DNA of 33,178 bases from Anaerocolumna aminovalerica (GCF_900115365.1 NZ_FOWD01000044.1:1-33178), one strand, 5' to 3'. Positions 7,762 to 16,819 are shown, numbered from the stretch's first letter. Notes: generated by a model not told the origin, from the sequence alone. Translations and numbers: made by a program.

Positions 7762-8532
7762 TCAGCTGGAGTAATTCTCCAATATAGAATATAATTCTTC
7801 TTCATCTTTTACAAATATACCTTCCTCCAGTTTTAATTGCTCATATTGAGTCAAATGTTCAACTGTAACTTCCGTATATTCATACACTGTCTTTTGGTCT
7901 CCATAATAGACAACAATTTTACCATTTTGAGATTTTAAAAAGAACTGATTCTCTACCAAATCCTTATTATATGTTTTTCGCAATGTAACCTTTTTTTCTG
8001 AGAAAGTTAATAGTTCAAAAGAAGTTAATCCATTTTTAAACTCGTCAAAAGTTAAATCGTTCATGTAATTATGAAGATACTCAATGACTTGTATACGGGT
8101 TAGTCCAACTAAGTAACTTGGTACTTTTAATTCTTCTTCAGCCATATTTCCAGTAGTAAGATCATAGGTTTGTAAAATATATTGGGTACTTGGTAATATA
8201 ATGGCTTCATCAACCGTATCAACTGGTACGGAGTTATCTTCCGAATCCAGGTTGTTTGCATTGTTTACAGCATCAGAATTGTTCATATTCGCAGTGCTAT
8301 TACCCGTTTGTCCATTGCTAACATTCTGTGCTATATTTGTAGAAGTTCCTTCTTTATCAATTTGCAGGAACCCATTTTGTTCTAAAGATAGTATTAAGTC
8401 TTTGTTTCGTTCTACTGCATTTTCATTAAATTTCTTTAAAGCATTCCGGTAGCTTAAAAAGTAACATACCGAGAACATAACTGCCAAAGAAAAAAAACTA
8501 ATGAAATACACAAATGCCTTCTTGATTTTCAC
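7762..8532 (-). CDS. BofC-like membrane-anchored protein
   Basis: A 256-residue protein. An N-terminal transmembrane segment lies at about residues 8-25 (YFISFFSLAVMFSVCYFLS) after a KIKK positive cluster, so most of the chain should be outside the membrane. An Asn/Ser/Asp-rich linker (about 60-105) leads to a C-terminal domain with KIVVYYGDQKTVYEYTEV and EEELYSILENYSS. That end resembles the C-terminal domain of BofC, which restrains SpoIVB signalling across the forespore membrane in Bacillus. The resemblance is by pattern only. The start is GTG at 8530-8532, with GGAG 8 bases upstream; the listed longer frame begins inside the ribosome site. Confidence 0.6.
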   Translation of the reverse strand: MKIKKAFVYFISFFSLAVMFSVCYFLSYRNALKKFNENAVERNKDLILSLEQNGFLQIDKEGTSTNIAQNVSNGQTGNSTANMNNSDAVNNANNLDSEDNSVPVDTVDEAIILPSTQYILQTYDLTTGNMAEEELKVPSYLVGLTRIQVIEYLHNYMNDLTFDEFKNGLTSFELLTFSEKKVTLRKTYNKDLVENQFFLKSQNGKIVVYYGDQKTVYEYTEVTVEHLTQYEQLKLEEGIFVKDEEELYSILENYSS

Positions 8533-8601
8533 AAAAATCACTCCTTTGGCATTAAGTATTCACTAGTTTTTCCCATAATATACAAGATTGGTATGAATTA
8601 A

Positions 8602-10221
8602 TTACATCAAATGAAATTTATTTGCATACCGGATAATCGTTCTTCCCATGGGCATTTCGTAAAGTTCTTCTTCTGTAATTGTTTTTGTGACTAATATAAG
8701 AATACCATAAATTAATACAGCAATTAAAATAGCTGCTATTGTACTAATAAAATTACTCTTTAATAAACTATGTAGCCCAAAATATGTTAGAAAAGCAATC
8801 ACTCCCATAATAATTGCACAGGCTCCCGGCATTATAAAAGTTTTCATAACTTCCTGTTTATAGTTTAAATACCGTTTTACCGCAATCCAGTTTAATATAC
8901 AAACCATCAAACCAAAAGTAACCGTTCCAATAACAAGGCTATATATGCCTAAATCAAATACCTGCATTAAGACATAAATTAAAATTGTGTGAACTACTAG
9001 TGATATTGCAGAATGAATAACCGGAATATGCATTTTGTTGATCCCTTGTAATACTGCACTTGTGATAGTAGACAAAGACAAGAAAATCACTGCTATAGCT
9101 CCTATATATAATAAATTAGCAGGCAGGCTGCGATTGTCACGAAATAGTAACTGTAGAATTGGAGAGGCCAATACTCCTAAGCCAACTGCGGAAGGTATGG
9201 CAATAAGCATGTTGAATTTAATAACTGAATGAACTTTATTCTTTATTTCCAAGTTGCTTCCCATTACTTTTGCAGATGCTATTCCTGGTACTATGGTAGA
9301 CGCTAAAGCAGATGCTATAGCAACAGGTACATTAATTAAGATATTATATTTACGGGCATATATTCCAAGTAATGCACTTCTTTCCTCTCCAATCAGCCCC
9401 TTACCTCCCATAACATGTCCAAATACGGCATTATCAATCACAGAACTTAATTGATAAACTGTCTGGCTTAGAATAACAGGTACTAAAGTAATAAATAATG
9501 CTCTATATAGTTCAGAATAACCCTCCGAATATCCTGTTTTATCTTTCCTCAATTGCTTATCAATAATTGGTTTATACAAAGCAAATACAAAAGCTAAGAA
9601 TAATAAGGCTATACATGCACCGATAAAAGTTCCTAAAGTTCCCCCAGCAGCACCATATGCTGCAATATCATCAGATGCACTGTGTGACTTCATTAAAAAA
9701 TAAGCTGCTATTAAACTTACAGCTGCATTTACAATCTGCTCAAGTATTTGAGAAATTGCAGTTGGCAGCATGGTATTTTTCCCTTGAAAGAATCCCCTTA
9801 AAACACCCAATACTGCAAATACAAATATAGTAGGTGCCAATACTCTAAGGGGCATAGCACTCCTTGGTTCATCATATATAGCAGATGCCAGAAAATCGGA
9901 GCCAAAATATATGACAAGAGAAGTAACGGCTCCCACTACTAACGCAAACCCCATAGAGCATAAGAAAACCCTATAGGAGTTGCGATATTCTTTTTTAATA
10001 TTTCTCTGTGATACCAATTTTGATACTGCTAATGGTAAACTATAAGAGGATATAATTAATGCAATATTATAGATATAGAAAGCATTGGAATAGTATCCCA
10101 TTCCTTCGTCTCCTATCATATTGGTTAAAGGTATACCGTAGAGAAGACCAATTAACCGAACTAATATAGAGGAGACCGCTAAAATACTCCCTTGTACCAA
10201 AAAATTATTCTTCTTACCCAT
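8602..10221 (-). CDS. Polysaccharide/lipid flippase, SpoVB/MurJ-like (MOP superfamily)
   Basis: A 539-residue polytopic membrane protein, with hydrophobic segments spread along the whole chain. The N-terminus (FLVQGSILAVSSILVRLIGLLYGIPLTNMIGDEGMGYYSNAF, read in pieces) is the standard opening of the SpoVB/YtgP group, and GFFQGKNTMLPTAISQILEQ is the conserved loop after helix 4. Members move undecaprenyl-linked precursors, such as lipid II, outward; SpoVB serves the spore cortex. Which precursor this one moves cannot be told. GGAGG lies 4 bases before the ATG. It stands 69 bases upstream of the BofC-like gene, on the same strand, so a spore-envelope link is plausible but inferred. Confidence 0.88.
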   Translation of the reverse strand: MGKKNNFLVQGSILAVSSILVRLIGLLYGIPLTNMIGDEGMGYYSNAFYIYNIALIISSYSLPLAVSKLVSQRNIKKEYRNSYRVFLCSMGFALVVGAVTSLVIYFGSDFLASAIYDEPRSAMPLRVLAPTIFVFAVLGVLRGFFQGKNTMLPTAISQILEQIVNAAVSLIAAYFLMKSHSASDDIAAYGAAGGTLGTFIGACIALLFLAFVFALYKPIIDKQLRKDKTGYSEGYSELYRALFITLVPVILSQTVYQLSSVIDNAVFGHVMGGKGLIGEERSALLGIYARKYNILINVPVAIASALASTIVPGIASAKVMGSNLEIKNKVHSVIKFNMLIAIPSAVGLGVLASPILQLLFRDNRSLPANLLYIGAIAVIFLSLSTITSAVLQGINKMHIPVIHSAISLVVHTILIYVLMQVFDLGIYSLVIGTVTFGLMVCILNWIAVKRYLNYKQEVMKTFIMPGACAIIMGVIAFLTYFGLHSLLKSNFISTIAAILIAVLIYGILILVTKTITEEELYEMPMGRTIIRYANKFHLM

Positions 10222-10387
10222 GATTCCTCCAATAGTAAATTACATTTCTTTTGTATATTTGTAAGTGTTTTATCAAAATGTACAATAATTGATGTTTCAT
10301 TAATTATTGAAAGCTAAGTCTGAATGATAAACTTTTTCATGCTAATTCATTATATTTTGAATTTCTATATATCTTATATAAAATAAA

Positions 10388-11473
10388 TTATTCCATAACT
10401 ACTTCACCTGTTTTGCTGGTTCTGTCATTTGGAAACACCGCTATATAAGTTTTACCGGGATTTATGGTTAATTTTTTACCGGAAGCATCAAAATACTCTA
10501 GTGACCGATTTGCTTCTTTCATGGTCCAACTAATTTCAACCGCTTTTCCATTAGTAATATAAAATCCCTTACCACTGGAATCCTCAATATCCATGGTTTG
10601 ATAATCATTTTTATCAATATCCCATTCCTTTACAAACTGAACAAGAATATTTTTAAAAGTTAATTGTTTACCCGTATTATAGTCTGTGTGCTCCTTATCA
10701 AATTGAAAACGTTTATATACTTTATCTTTACTGTCATAAGTAAAATAAGGTGAATTATAATTAGAAAATGGTATGGTTACTTTCTCTGCATTCATACCAC
10801 CGCTTAGATCCGTATCTTTTTCAAAGAATTGAAAATTACCTTCATATCCATCTTGATAATTTCTTTCATATCCTTTAATTTCAACACCTTTTAAAATTTT
10901 GTCCTTACTGGTAAATGCATTGTGAGGCGCTTTAATAGATTTATCACGATAATATACTGTGTCACCAATACCGGTCAGCCCGTCTAAATCGTTAATTCCT
11001 AACTTTTTCATTTTTTTCTTAGCATAAGTTGTTTCACCAAAATGAAGATATATAGCATCAAAGGCATCTGCAAAGTTTACATAATAATGTCTTGCACTAC
11101 GTATGGAGCCAATTCTCTCTTCATTTAAATTCTGTTCTTCAAATATTCCCATTAACCTGGTGATACCGCCTTCTACAATTGCTTCATATAAAACAGATGC
11201 CTCAGATATACCACTTTGAGGAGAAGCTAATTTCAGGTTATTGAACATAATGGCATAGGGCCTTTTATCACCATATTCTTTTGGAATCCATAGACCTGAT
11301 AATTTACTTTTCACTTCATTATCATGATTTTCTGGTTCTTCGGTTGGAGTAGGCGTTAAAGTTACTGTAGGAGTAGGTGTTATCTGATTATTATCTTCCG
11401 TTCCCTTCTTCTTACAAGCTATTAAGAAACAAGCCGTTATAGTTAATAATAATAATAAAATGCGTTTTTTCAT
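10388..11473 (-). CDS. DUF3048 (YerB-type) lipoprotein
   Basis: A 361-residue exported lipoprotein. The signal peptide MKKRILLLLLTITACFLIAC ends in a lipobox with the lipidated cysteine at residue 20. A Thr/Pro linker (TPTPTVTLTPTPTEEP) follows. The DUF3048 domain has RPYAIMFNN, VLYEAIVEGGITRLMGIF, RIGSIRSARHYY and, near the end, GKTYIAVFP. The family is common in Firmicutes; B. subtilis YerB forms a complex with PcrA but the biochemical role is open. ATG start with AAAGGA about 13 bases upstream. It is followed by the flippase gene on the same strand after 166 bases of AT-rich DNA. Confidence 0.9.
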   Translation of the reverse strand: MKKRILLLLLTITACFLIACKKKGTEDNNQITPTPTVTLTPTPTEEPENHDNEVKSKLSGLWIPKEYGDKRPYAIMFNNLKLASPQSGISEASVLYEAIVEGGITRLMGIFEEQNLNEERIGSIRSARHYYVNFADAFDAIYLHFGETTYAKKKMKKLGINDLDGLTGIGDTVYYRDKSIKAPHNAFTSKDKILKGVEIKGYERNYQDGYEGNFQFFEKDTDLSGGMNAEKVTIPFSNYNSPYFTYDSKDKVYKRFQFDKEHTDYNTGKQLTFKNILVQFVKEWDIDKNDYQTMDIEDSSGKGFYITNGKAVEISWTMKEANRSLEYFDASGKKLTINPGKTYIAVFPNDRTSKTGEVVME

Positions 11474-11544
11474 ATAATATAAATTCCTTTCTTATACGTT
11501 TATTCTGATGTTCATTACTGTAAAAATTCTTTGTCTTCTTATTA

Positions 11545-12042
11545 TTACCTATAAATCTTAAGTTCTTCCAGCACTTGTCTTTGTTTCTCTTCCATTACTG
11601 TTCTTTCCCTTTCCTCCATATGATCATACCCAAATAAATGCATCATACTGTGTGCCGTTAAAAATGCAAGTTCTCTTTCTTCAGAATGCCCATATTCAGC
11701 AGCCTGCTCCATTACCTTTTCAACAGAAATAATAATATCCCCCAGTAATAATTCTCCGGTTTCGGGATTAAATGAATCATTATCTTCGTCCTCCAATATA
11801 GAAAAATCACCGGGTGATTCATATGCAATCATGGGAAAAGACAGAACATCCGTAGGAACATCTATATTCCGGTATTCTCTATTGATATCTTTAATTTCCT
11901 TATTATCCGTCAGGATTAGGTTTAATTCAATTTCGTATGGACACTCTTCTAAATCAAGTGCCATATTTACTACTTTTGTAATAATGGATTCATAATCTAA
12001 ATGTAATTTAATTTCTGTTTCGTATTCTAAATTTAAGGTCAT
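11545..12042 (-). CDS. ybeY: rRNA maturation endonuclease YbeY
   Basis: A 165-residue single-strand RNase that helps mature the 16S rRNA 3' end and supports ribosome quality control. The zinc site HSMMHLFGYDH is intact (H131, H135, H141), with the family's usual R-x-x-D-x-x-TDVLSFP block at 58-70 and GDIIIS at 101-106. The loop between these (about 76-95) is acidic and somewhat long. The ATG has GGAAAGG upstream. It starts 15 bases after the HD-protein stop, within the conserved yqfC-yqfD-phoH-HD-ybeY block; the same order is found in B. subtilis. Confidence 0.96.
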   Translation of the reverse strand: MTLNLEYETEIKLHLDYESIITKVVNMALDLEECPYEIELNLILTDNKEIKDINREYRNIDVPTDVLSFPMIAYESPGDFSILEDEDNDSFNPETGELLLGDIIISVEKVMEQAAEYGHSEERELAFLTAHSMMHLFGYDHMEERERTVMEEKQRQVLEELKIYR

Positions 12043-12057
12043 GGTGCCTTTCCTTTC

Positions 12058-13374
12058 TTATTCCATATGTAAATAAAAATCTTTTAATATATTATACTCT
12101 TTAACCGATAAACCGGATTGATCCAAGCTTCCTTTGGTTAAACGCATTTGAAATACATTATTAACAATTTTATCAAAAGAAATTCTTTCACCTGGTACCG
12201 ATTTTTCGGAAGCTGAGTTTTCAAAAACTTTGTTATCTAATTGGATTATGTACTCTTTCATTGACAGAATACTTAACGTTAGCATTACAATGGCAGCTTC
12301 CGGGGATTGAGGTTTTTCATAATTCATATTATGTTGGCGGATAATGTCTGAAATAACTTGAGGAAGGTGATAGGCTTCTGCAAGTTTTATTCCCTCCTCA
12401 ACGTATTTCTTTCCTTCTAATCTTCCTATTTGATGATAATAGCCTCCAGCTTTTGCAATAGCTTCATTAGCATCAATGGACTTTGCTGCACCAGCAGAGA
12501 TTTCGCCAATCTGAATAGACTGTCTGTATAATTTATCGGAATAGTCCTTTAATCTTTCTAACAAGGGAAAATCTAATTGCAGTACTTCCTCTAATGTGTG
12601 ATTACCATCCTGGTCTGTTAATTGAACAACCTTATTCAATAAGCCCTTGTCTGGTAGATCTCCATTGGCTGTTACCTCTAATGTAACAGCAATTTCATCC
12701 AAGCCCTCTTTATTCTTCTTTTCTGCTGTCCATTTATAATAAAAATAATGGACACTATAAGTAATTCCAATTACCCCTATACTGGATAATAAGGAATACA
12801 CTGCATCTATATTTATGGTATCCCATAACATAAAATTATTCATAATGAACAGCAATGTAATCTGAATCGAAAGAACGATTACCACGGTAATTCCCAAAGT
12901 ATTAACTTTTTTCATAGAGTTGGACAGCAGGCACATTAAAGTTCCTACGATCAATAAATATACCATAATATCTATGCTGATTTCTCCGATAAAACTTGCA
13001 AAAAAGATTAAATTATAAGTAAATATTAATCCTAAATGCATATCAAACAAAGCAGCTATAATAATTCCGCCAACCATCCAGAGGTGTACCTCATCATTGT
13101 TCCTGGTTAACATGGCAATGAGAAAAGAAATAAAATAACAAGCTATAATAAAATTTTTGAAATACGGCAGTTCATCTATTTTCAGATTAAAACTATGAAC
13201 ATAAAAAACCGTAATGGATAGCAACACTAATATCAATATAAATAACTTTAGAATATCAATAGGGGTTGTCCCTTCCAAATATCCCAAAGCAACCATCATA
13301 ACAGCCGACAGAAGCCCCAATATAACCCATAAAGATTTTATGGATAGTCCAATTTTTGATACTATATTTCTCAC
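12058..13374 (-). CDS. PgpH/YqfF-like membrane protein with degenerate HD domain
   Basis: Occupies the place of B. subtilis yqfF (c-di-AMP phosphodiesterase PgpH). From the GTG start the chain is 438 residues against about 700 for PgpH; the large extracytoplasmic domain is missing and only the membrane helices (about 12-205) and cytosolic HD region (about 265-390) remain. The HD region is recognisable (AAKSIDANEAIAKAGGYYHQIG; SPEAAIVMLTLS), but key residues are changed: the first His is Q (YRQS), HD is HQ (314-315), the segment that normally carries two more His is deleted, the second QHH is QHN, and the last Asp (MLADS) is Leu. Only H314 and H348 remain. Probably not a metal phosphodiesterase; it could be a nucleotide sensor or scaffold. 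GTG at 13372-13374 fits GGAGG at 7-base spacing. Confidence 0.85.
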   Translation of the reverse strand: MRNIVSKIGLSIKSLWVILGLLSAVMMVALGYLEGTTPIDILKLFILILVLLSITVFYVHSFNLKIDELPYFKNFIIACYFISFLIAMLTRNNDEVHLWMVGGIIIAALFDMHLGLIFTYNLIFFASFIGEISIDIMVYLLIVGTLMCLLSNSMKKVNTLGITVVIVLSIQITLLFIMNNFMLWDTINIDAVYSLLSSIGVIGITYSVHYFYYKWTAEKKNKEGLDEIAVTLEVTANGDLPDKGLLNKVVQLTDQDGNHTLEEVLQLDFPLLERLKDYSDKLYRQSIQIGEISAGAAKSIDANEAIAKAGGYYHQIGRLEGKKYVEEGIKLAEAYHLPQVISDIIRQHNMNYEKPQSPEAAIVMLTLSILSMKEYIIQLDNKVFENSASEKSVPGERISFDKIVNNVFQMRLTKGSLDQSGLSVKEYNILKDFYLHME

Positions 13375-13410
13375 ATTTGTTCCTCCGTGCTTTATCAATG
13401 GATTGATTCC

Positions 13411-14484
13411 TTACATTTTTCTTCCTTTGTTTTTCTTATCTCTTGGCTTTGGGCTTCTGATTTTATAGTTTTTAAGAGACTTTCCTTCTACCTTGCCGTT
13501 ATCAAGATTTTTTGCCATTCCTCTGTTTGTTCTCGTTTCATAAGTGTCATAAGCCATGACGATTTTTTGTACCAGAGGATGTCTTACAACGTCCTGACCG
13601 GTTAAGAAGGAGAAACCAATGTCTTGAATTTTACTTAATACCTTTATTGCCACGTCAAGTCCTGATTGTGTTCCGGAGGGTAAGTCCTTCTGCGATAAAT
13701 CACCAGTTACCACAACCTTTGAGCCAAAACCGATACGTGTTAAAAACATCTTCATCTGGGCAGGTGTGGTATTCTGAGCTTCATCTAATATAATAAAAGC
13801 ATTATCTAAAGTTCTGCCTCGCATATATGCAAGAGGAGCCACTTCAATTAAGCCTTTTTCTGTATTTTTTAAATATCCTTCTGCTCCCATAATCTGATAA
13901 AGGGCATCATATAAAGGTCTTAAATATGGGTCTACCTTACTTTGCAGATCTCCTGGTAAAAAACCTAGTTTCTCACCTGCTTCGATGGCAGGTCTGGTTA
14001 AGATGATCTTACTTACTTCATCATTCTTAAATGCGGTTATAGCCATTGCCATAGCAAGGTAAGTTTTACCTGTTCCGGCAGGACCAACACCAAAAGTAAT
14101 CATTTTCTTACGAATTTGATCTACATATGATTTTTGACCTAATGTTTTTGGTTTAATTGGTTTTCCGGATATGGTGTGACAGATTAGATCCTGATCGATT
14201 TCCACAATAGCAGCTTCTTTATCTTCAAAACTTAGTGCTAATGCATAATTTACATTTTGTTCCGTTATGGTATTGCCTCTTCTTGAGAGTTCCACTAATT
14301 GACTGAATATATTTTTGGCTTTGTTTGCATTATCACCTTCACCAATTACTTTTACTTCACCATTTCTTGCAATCACAGTCACATTTAGTGCTTTTTCTAT
14401 TATTTTTACATATTCGTCGAATTGACCGAATATATTTTTCTCGTGTTCTGCAGGTATGTCAATTTTGATTTCCAGTAGACTCAT
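13411..14484 (-). CDS. phoH: PhoH-like ATPase
   Basis: A 357-residue cytosolic P-loop ATPase thought to act in RNA metabolism. An N-terminal KH-like region (about 1-70) is followed by the PhoH domain with Walker A GPAGTGKT at 134-141, TRPAIEAGEKLGFLPG at 163-178 and Walker B IILDEAQNTTP at 231-241, then TRIGFGSKVVVTGD. The basic tail (RSPKPRDKKNKGRKM) suggests nucleic-acid contact. The gene begins inside the end of yqfD (26 bases of overlap), which suggests translational coupling; GGAGG is 13 bases before the ATG, rather far. It is followed by the HD protein and ybeY, the usual order. Confidence 0.95.
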   Translation of the reverse strand: MSLLEIKIDIPAEHEKNIFGQFDEYVKIIEKALNVTVIARNGEVKVIGEGDNANKAKNIFSQLVELSRRGNTITEQNVNYALALSFEDKEAAIVEIDQDLICHTISGKPIKPKTLGQKSYVDQIRKKMITFGVGPAGTGKTYLAMAMAITAFKNDEVSKIILTRPAIEAGEKLGFLPGDLQSKVDPYLRPLYDALYQIMGAEGYLKNTEKGLIEVAPLAYMRGRTLDNAFIILDEAQNTTPAQMKMFLTRIGFGSKVVVTGDLSQKDLPSGTQSGLDVAIKVLSKIQDIGFSFLTGQDVVRHPLVQKIVMAYDTYETRTNRGMAKNLDNGKVEGKSLKNYKIRSPKPRDKKNKGRKM

Positions 14485-15700
14485 CGCTTTCTATAATCCT
14501 CCACTCACTGTCGTCGATTGTTTTGTAATCTTTGATTGGTTCTTCTACAATAATTTTACCCTTTGCAGTACAATAATTATTCTTAACAGATAGTTCAACT
14601 TTATTTTCAAGTATAACAACATCTTGTTTCATTAAATTTTCAAGATATCTTCCCATTCTGTTTCTCCCTAGTTCCAATGCTTCCTCTTTTGTATAGGTTT
14701 TAGGTACTTCAACATATTCTCTGTAATTAATTTTAGAATAACTTAATGGAAGATAAAAATTGTCTGTCAAATGTAACGTAGATTCGTCTACAATTATATC
14801 ATACTTACCATACATAATTCTAGGATTATATATATTAAATTTCTTAAGAAAAAATGTTAGACCATATCCGGATTTCATTTTACCGGTATACTGTCTTTGT
14901 GTGTATTTTAGCGGAAAGGTATCTTCATAATCATAATAAGTCTTTCCTGCAATATCAGCATCTGCAATGACCGGTCTTTTAGTTAATAGTATGTCATTAT
15001 CTCCAATAATATTTACAACACCAGATACTAAAATATCTCCCTTTTTCACAACAGCACCAACTTCTACCATGGGCGTTCCTGTTCTTGTTACAATCTGGGT
15101 AATAATAGCGTCTTTTGATGCAACAATATGGCACGGTTCAGTAGCAGTTACAGCCGGAGCCGGCATATTGGTTTCCGTTATTTTTATAATTAATCTGGTT
15201 CCTTTGATTTCTGCAGATACCCATCCTATATCGCGATAGGTTCCTCGAATCAGTTCCTCAATTTCCTGACAGTCTACTTTCTTTTTCTGAATTCCCATAA
15301 ATACTTCATTTTTCTTTAAAAATTTAATCATAGCTTCTTCGGTGTAGGAATGTCCCCCCAAAATACTGATGTCCCAAATAAATAAGGAAAGCACATAAAG
15401 AATAAAGCAAAAAATAAGGATTCCTAATATAAATCCCTTTCTGCCTTTATATTGTTGGACTAAAAAAGGTAATCCTTGTCTTCTTTTTATCAATGGTATG
15501 GTACCTGTTTTTCGAGCGATGGGCTTTAATTTTCTATAATCCTTGATCATGATATAACATTCATAATCCCCATCCACATTTTGCAGGTTCCATAGAAATA
15601 TGCCCCGGTTACTGCATAAATTAATAAAGCGTTCAGGAGATTGCCCTTTTAGTCTTATAAGCAGGTAACCTCGAACCCAGCGAAATAGCTTAACAACCAT
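14459..15700 (-). CDS. yqfD: Sporulation protein YqfD
   Basis: A 413-residue membrane protein needed for engulfment-stage sporulation. The first 90 residues are cytosolic (RLKGQSPERFINLCSNRGIF, a family hallmark). One hydrophobic helix lies at about 93-112 (GFILGILIFCFILYVLSLFIW), and the rest is probably outside the membrane, with a FtsQ/POTRA-like start (SILGGHSYTEEAMIKFL) and KKGDILVSGVV. ATG with GGAGG at 7 bases. The 3' end overlaps phoH. In B. subtilis yqfC-yqfD is controlled by SigmaE; no promoter of that type could be confirmed here. Confidence 0.94.
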   Translation of the reverse strand: MVVKLFRWVRGYLLIRLKGQSPERFINLCSNRGIFLWNLQNVDGDYECYIMIKDYRKLKPIARKTGTIPLIKRRQGLPFLVQQYKGRKGFILGILIFCFILYVLSLFIWDISILGGHSYTEEAMIKFLKKNEVFMGIQKKKVDCQEIEELIRGTYRDIGWVSAEIKGTRLIIKITETNMPAPAVTATEPCHIVASKDAIITQIVTRTGTPMVEVGAVVKKGDILVSGVVNIIGDNDILLTKRPVIADADIAGKTYYDYEDTFPLKYTQRQYTGKMKSGYGLTFFLKKFNIYNPRIMYGKYDIIVDESTLHLTDNFYLPLSYSKINYREYVEVPKTYTKEEALELGRNRMGRYLENLMKQDVVILENKVELSVKNNYCTAKGKIIVEEPIKDYKTIDDSEWRIIESDESTGNQN

Positions 15701-15847
15701 GCTTAAGCCTCCATTTTTCTGCGAATATCAATACAAAATTTCCTATACTTATCTCGATTATAAAACCTCTAAAAATTCCTTATGAAAATCTTGAATTTAT
15801 GGGTTTTTATAAGGATTGTTTTGCAAGGTTTTAATGAGAGATTAGTA

Positions 15848-16234
15848 TTATGGCCGTTGCAAATCTTTTCCTGTAACAAAATCAATACTGAATATCATTC
15901 CTATAATTTTCATTTCATCATTAGTAAAATACTCTATATTTAGATTTTTACCTTCAATGTTGACTCTTCCGATTTTAGTTAATATACGAATAGAATTACT
16001 ATTATATTCCAAGATTCCTTTATAATTTTCTATATACAATTCATTTCTTCCAATAGCCGTAATGATTGGTGCTCCTGCCAACATATCCGAAGGCAGGCGC
16101 AGCTGATTGGAAAGGCTTTCAAGATAGGTAATTCTCTCTGCCTTTTCATGTTTTTTGGCTTTATCTATAGAATCATATAATTCTTTATGATTTTTTTCTT
16201 TATTTTTTTTATGGCTAGACTTAAACTTTTTCAT
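15848..16234 (-). CDS. yqfC: Sporulation protein YqfC (YabP family)
   Basis: A 128-residue protein. A Lys/His-rich N-terminus (MKKFKSSHKKNKEKNHKEL) comes before the YabP/YqfC domain: ESLSNQLRLPSDMLAGAPIITAIGRNEL, YIENYKGILEYNSNSIRI and GKNLNIEYFTNDEMKIIG. The family marks engulfment and coat-stage genes. ATG at 16232-16234 with AGAGG 5 bases ahead; the frame runs on to 16327 but lacks a ribosome site there and would cross a terminator hairpin. It starts after the rpsU terminator and precedes yqfD. Its 3' end (from DFVTG) and downstream spacer have a decayed second copy at 16377-16503. Confidence 0.92.
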   Translation of the reverse strand: MKKFKSSHKKNKEKNHKELYDSIDKAKKHEKAERITYLESLSNQLRLPSDMLAGAPIITAIGRNELYIENYKGILEYNSNSIRILTKIGRVNIEGKNLNIEYFTNDEMKIIGMIFSIDFVTGKDLQRP

Positions 16235-16318
16235 CCATACCTCTTTGCACAATTCCTGTACTATTATAGAATATATGGTATAACGGCATGTCATATTCGT
16301 AATTTCTATAAGGATACC

Positions 16319-16353
16319 AAAAAACAAAGGAGAATCCTTTAACGATTCTCCTT
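16319..16353 (-). terminator. Intrinsic terminator between rpsU and yqfC
   Basis: A 10-bp perfect stem (aaggagaatc at 16327-16336, gattctcctt at 16344-16353) with a 7-base loop is followed on the minus strand by tttgtttttt. It separates rpsU transcription from the sporulation genes. Confidence 0.88.
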
Positions 16354-16376
16354 CTTTATGCCCTGTATCAATATTT

Positions 16377-16503
16377 TATAATTATCTCATATAAAACTCT
16401 GAAAACCCTTCGCTTAAATTTATAATTTCAAGTTTCTTTAGTAAGATTTTAATGAGAGATTAGCATTAATTAATATAAAAAGCTATTCCGTTACGAAATC
16501 AAA
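16377..16503 (-). repeat. Decayed duplicate of the yqfC 3' end and its spacer
   Basis: A 28-base core (16441-16468) matches 15823-15850 at 25 positions, with a 17-base identical run ttttaatgagagattag. Looser similarity extends both ways: tataattatctc (16377-16388) against tatacttatctc (15744-15755), and, on the minus strand, a reading of D-F-V-T-E-stop matches the yqfC end D-F-V-T-G-K-D. It is a relic of a segment duplication, not a gene. Confidence 0.65.
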
Positions 16504-16536
16504 CCCCTAAACCATTCTTTAATGATCTAAGGGTTT
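16501..16536 (-). terminator. Weak hairpin just after rpsU
   Basis: aaacccctaa / ctaagggttt forms an imperfect stem 28 bases past the rpsU stop with only a short U-rich stretch after it. It may be a first, leaky terminator ahead of the strong one at 16319-16353. Confidence 0.45.
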
Positions 16537-16563
16537 AAAAGTTTACTTTTGTAGACTTTATTC

Positions 16564-16740
16564 TTATTTGAATTTACGTTTACGAGCAGCTTCAGACTTT
16601 TTCTTACGTCTTACGCTTGGCTTTTCATAATGCTCTCTTTTACGGATTTCTTGCTGAATGCCTGCCTTTGCACAGTTTCTCTTAAATCGACGTAGAGCAC
16701 TATCTAAAGTCTCATTATCTTTTACAATAACATTTGACAT
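16564..16740 (-). CDS. rpsU: Small-subunit ribosomal protein S21
   Basis: A 58-residue basic protein of the 30S platform near the anti-Shine-Dalgarno end of 16S rRNA. The sequence [20 protein letters not shown], then [20 protein letters not shown], is textbook S21 of Firmicutes. Start: ATG at 16738-16740, with GGAGGGAGG about 14 bases upstream and AGGTG about 8 bases upstream; the frame continues 36 codons further but crosses the leader hairpin and has no other signal. It has its own strong promoter and terminator and precedes the yqfC-ybeY block. Confidence 0.97.
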   Translation of the reverse strand: MSNVIVKDNETLDSALRRFKRNCAKAGIQQEIRKREHYEKPSVRRKKKSEAARKRKFK

Positions 16741-16762
16741 AGTCTCACACCTAACCTCCCTC

Positions 16763-16789
16763 CAGTTGTGTATTGTGCCTATACAACTG
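16763..16789 (-). promoter_or_regulatory. Leader hairpin next to the rpsU ribosome site
   Basis: cagttgt / acaactg form a stem whose 3' side, in the mRNA, directly abuts the GGAGGGAGG sequence at 16754-16762. Such a position could modulate initiation, for example S21 autocontrol, but this is inference. Confidence 0.45.
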
Positions 16790-16819
16790 TTTGGGTATAA
16801 TTTGAATAGCACTATAAAG

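Noticed and set aside
13214-13605. Plus-strand ORFs antisense to phoH and the HD-protein gene
   Set aside because: The minus-strand genes carry clear motifs and ribosome sites; the opposite frames show none.
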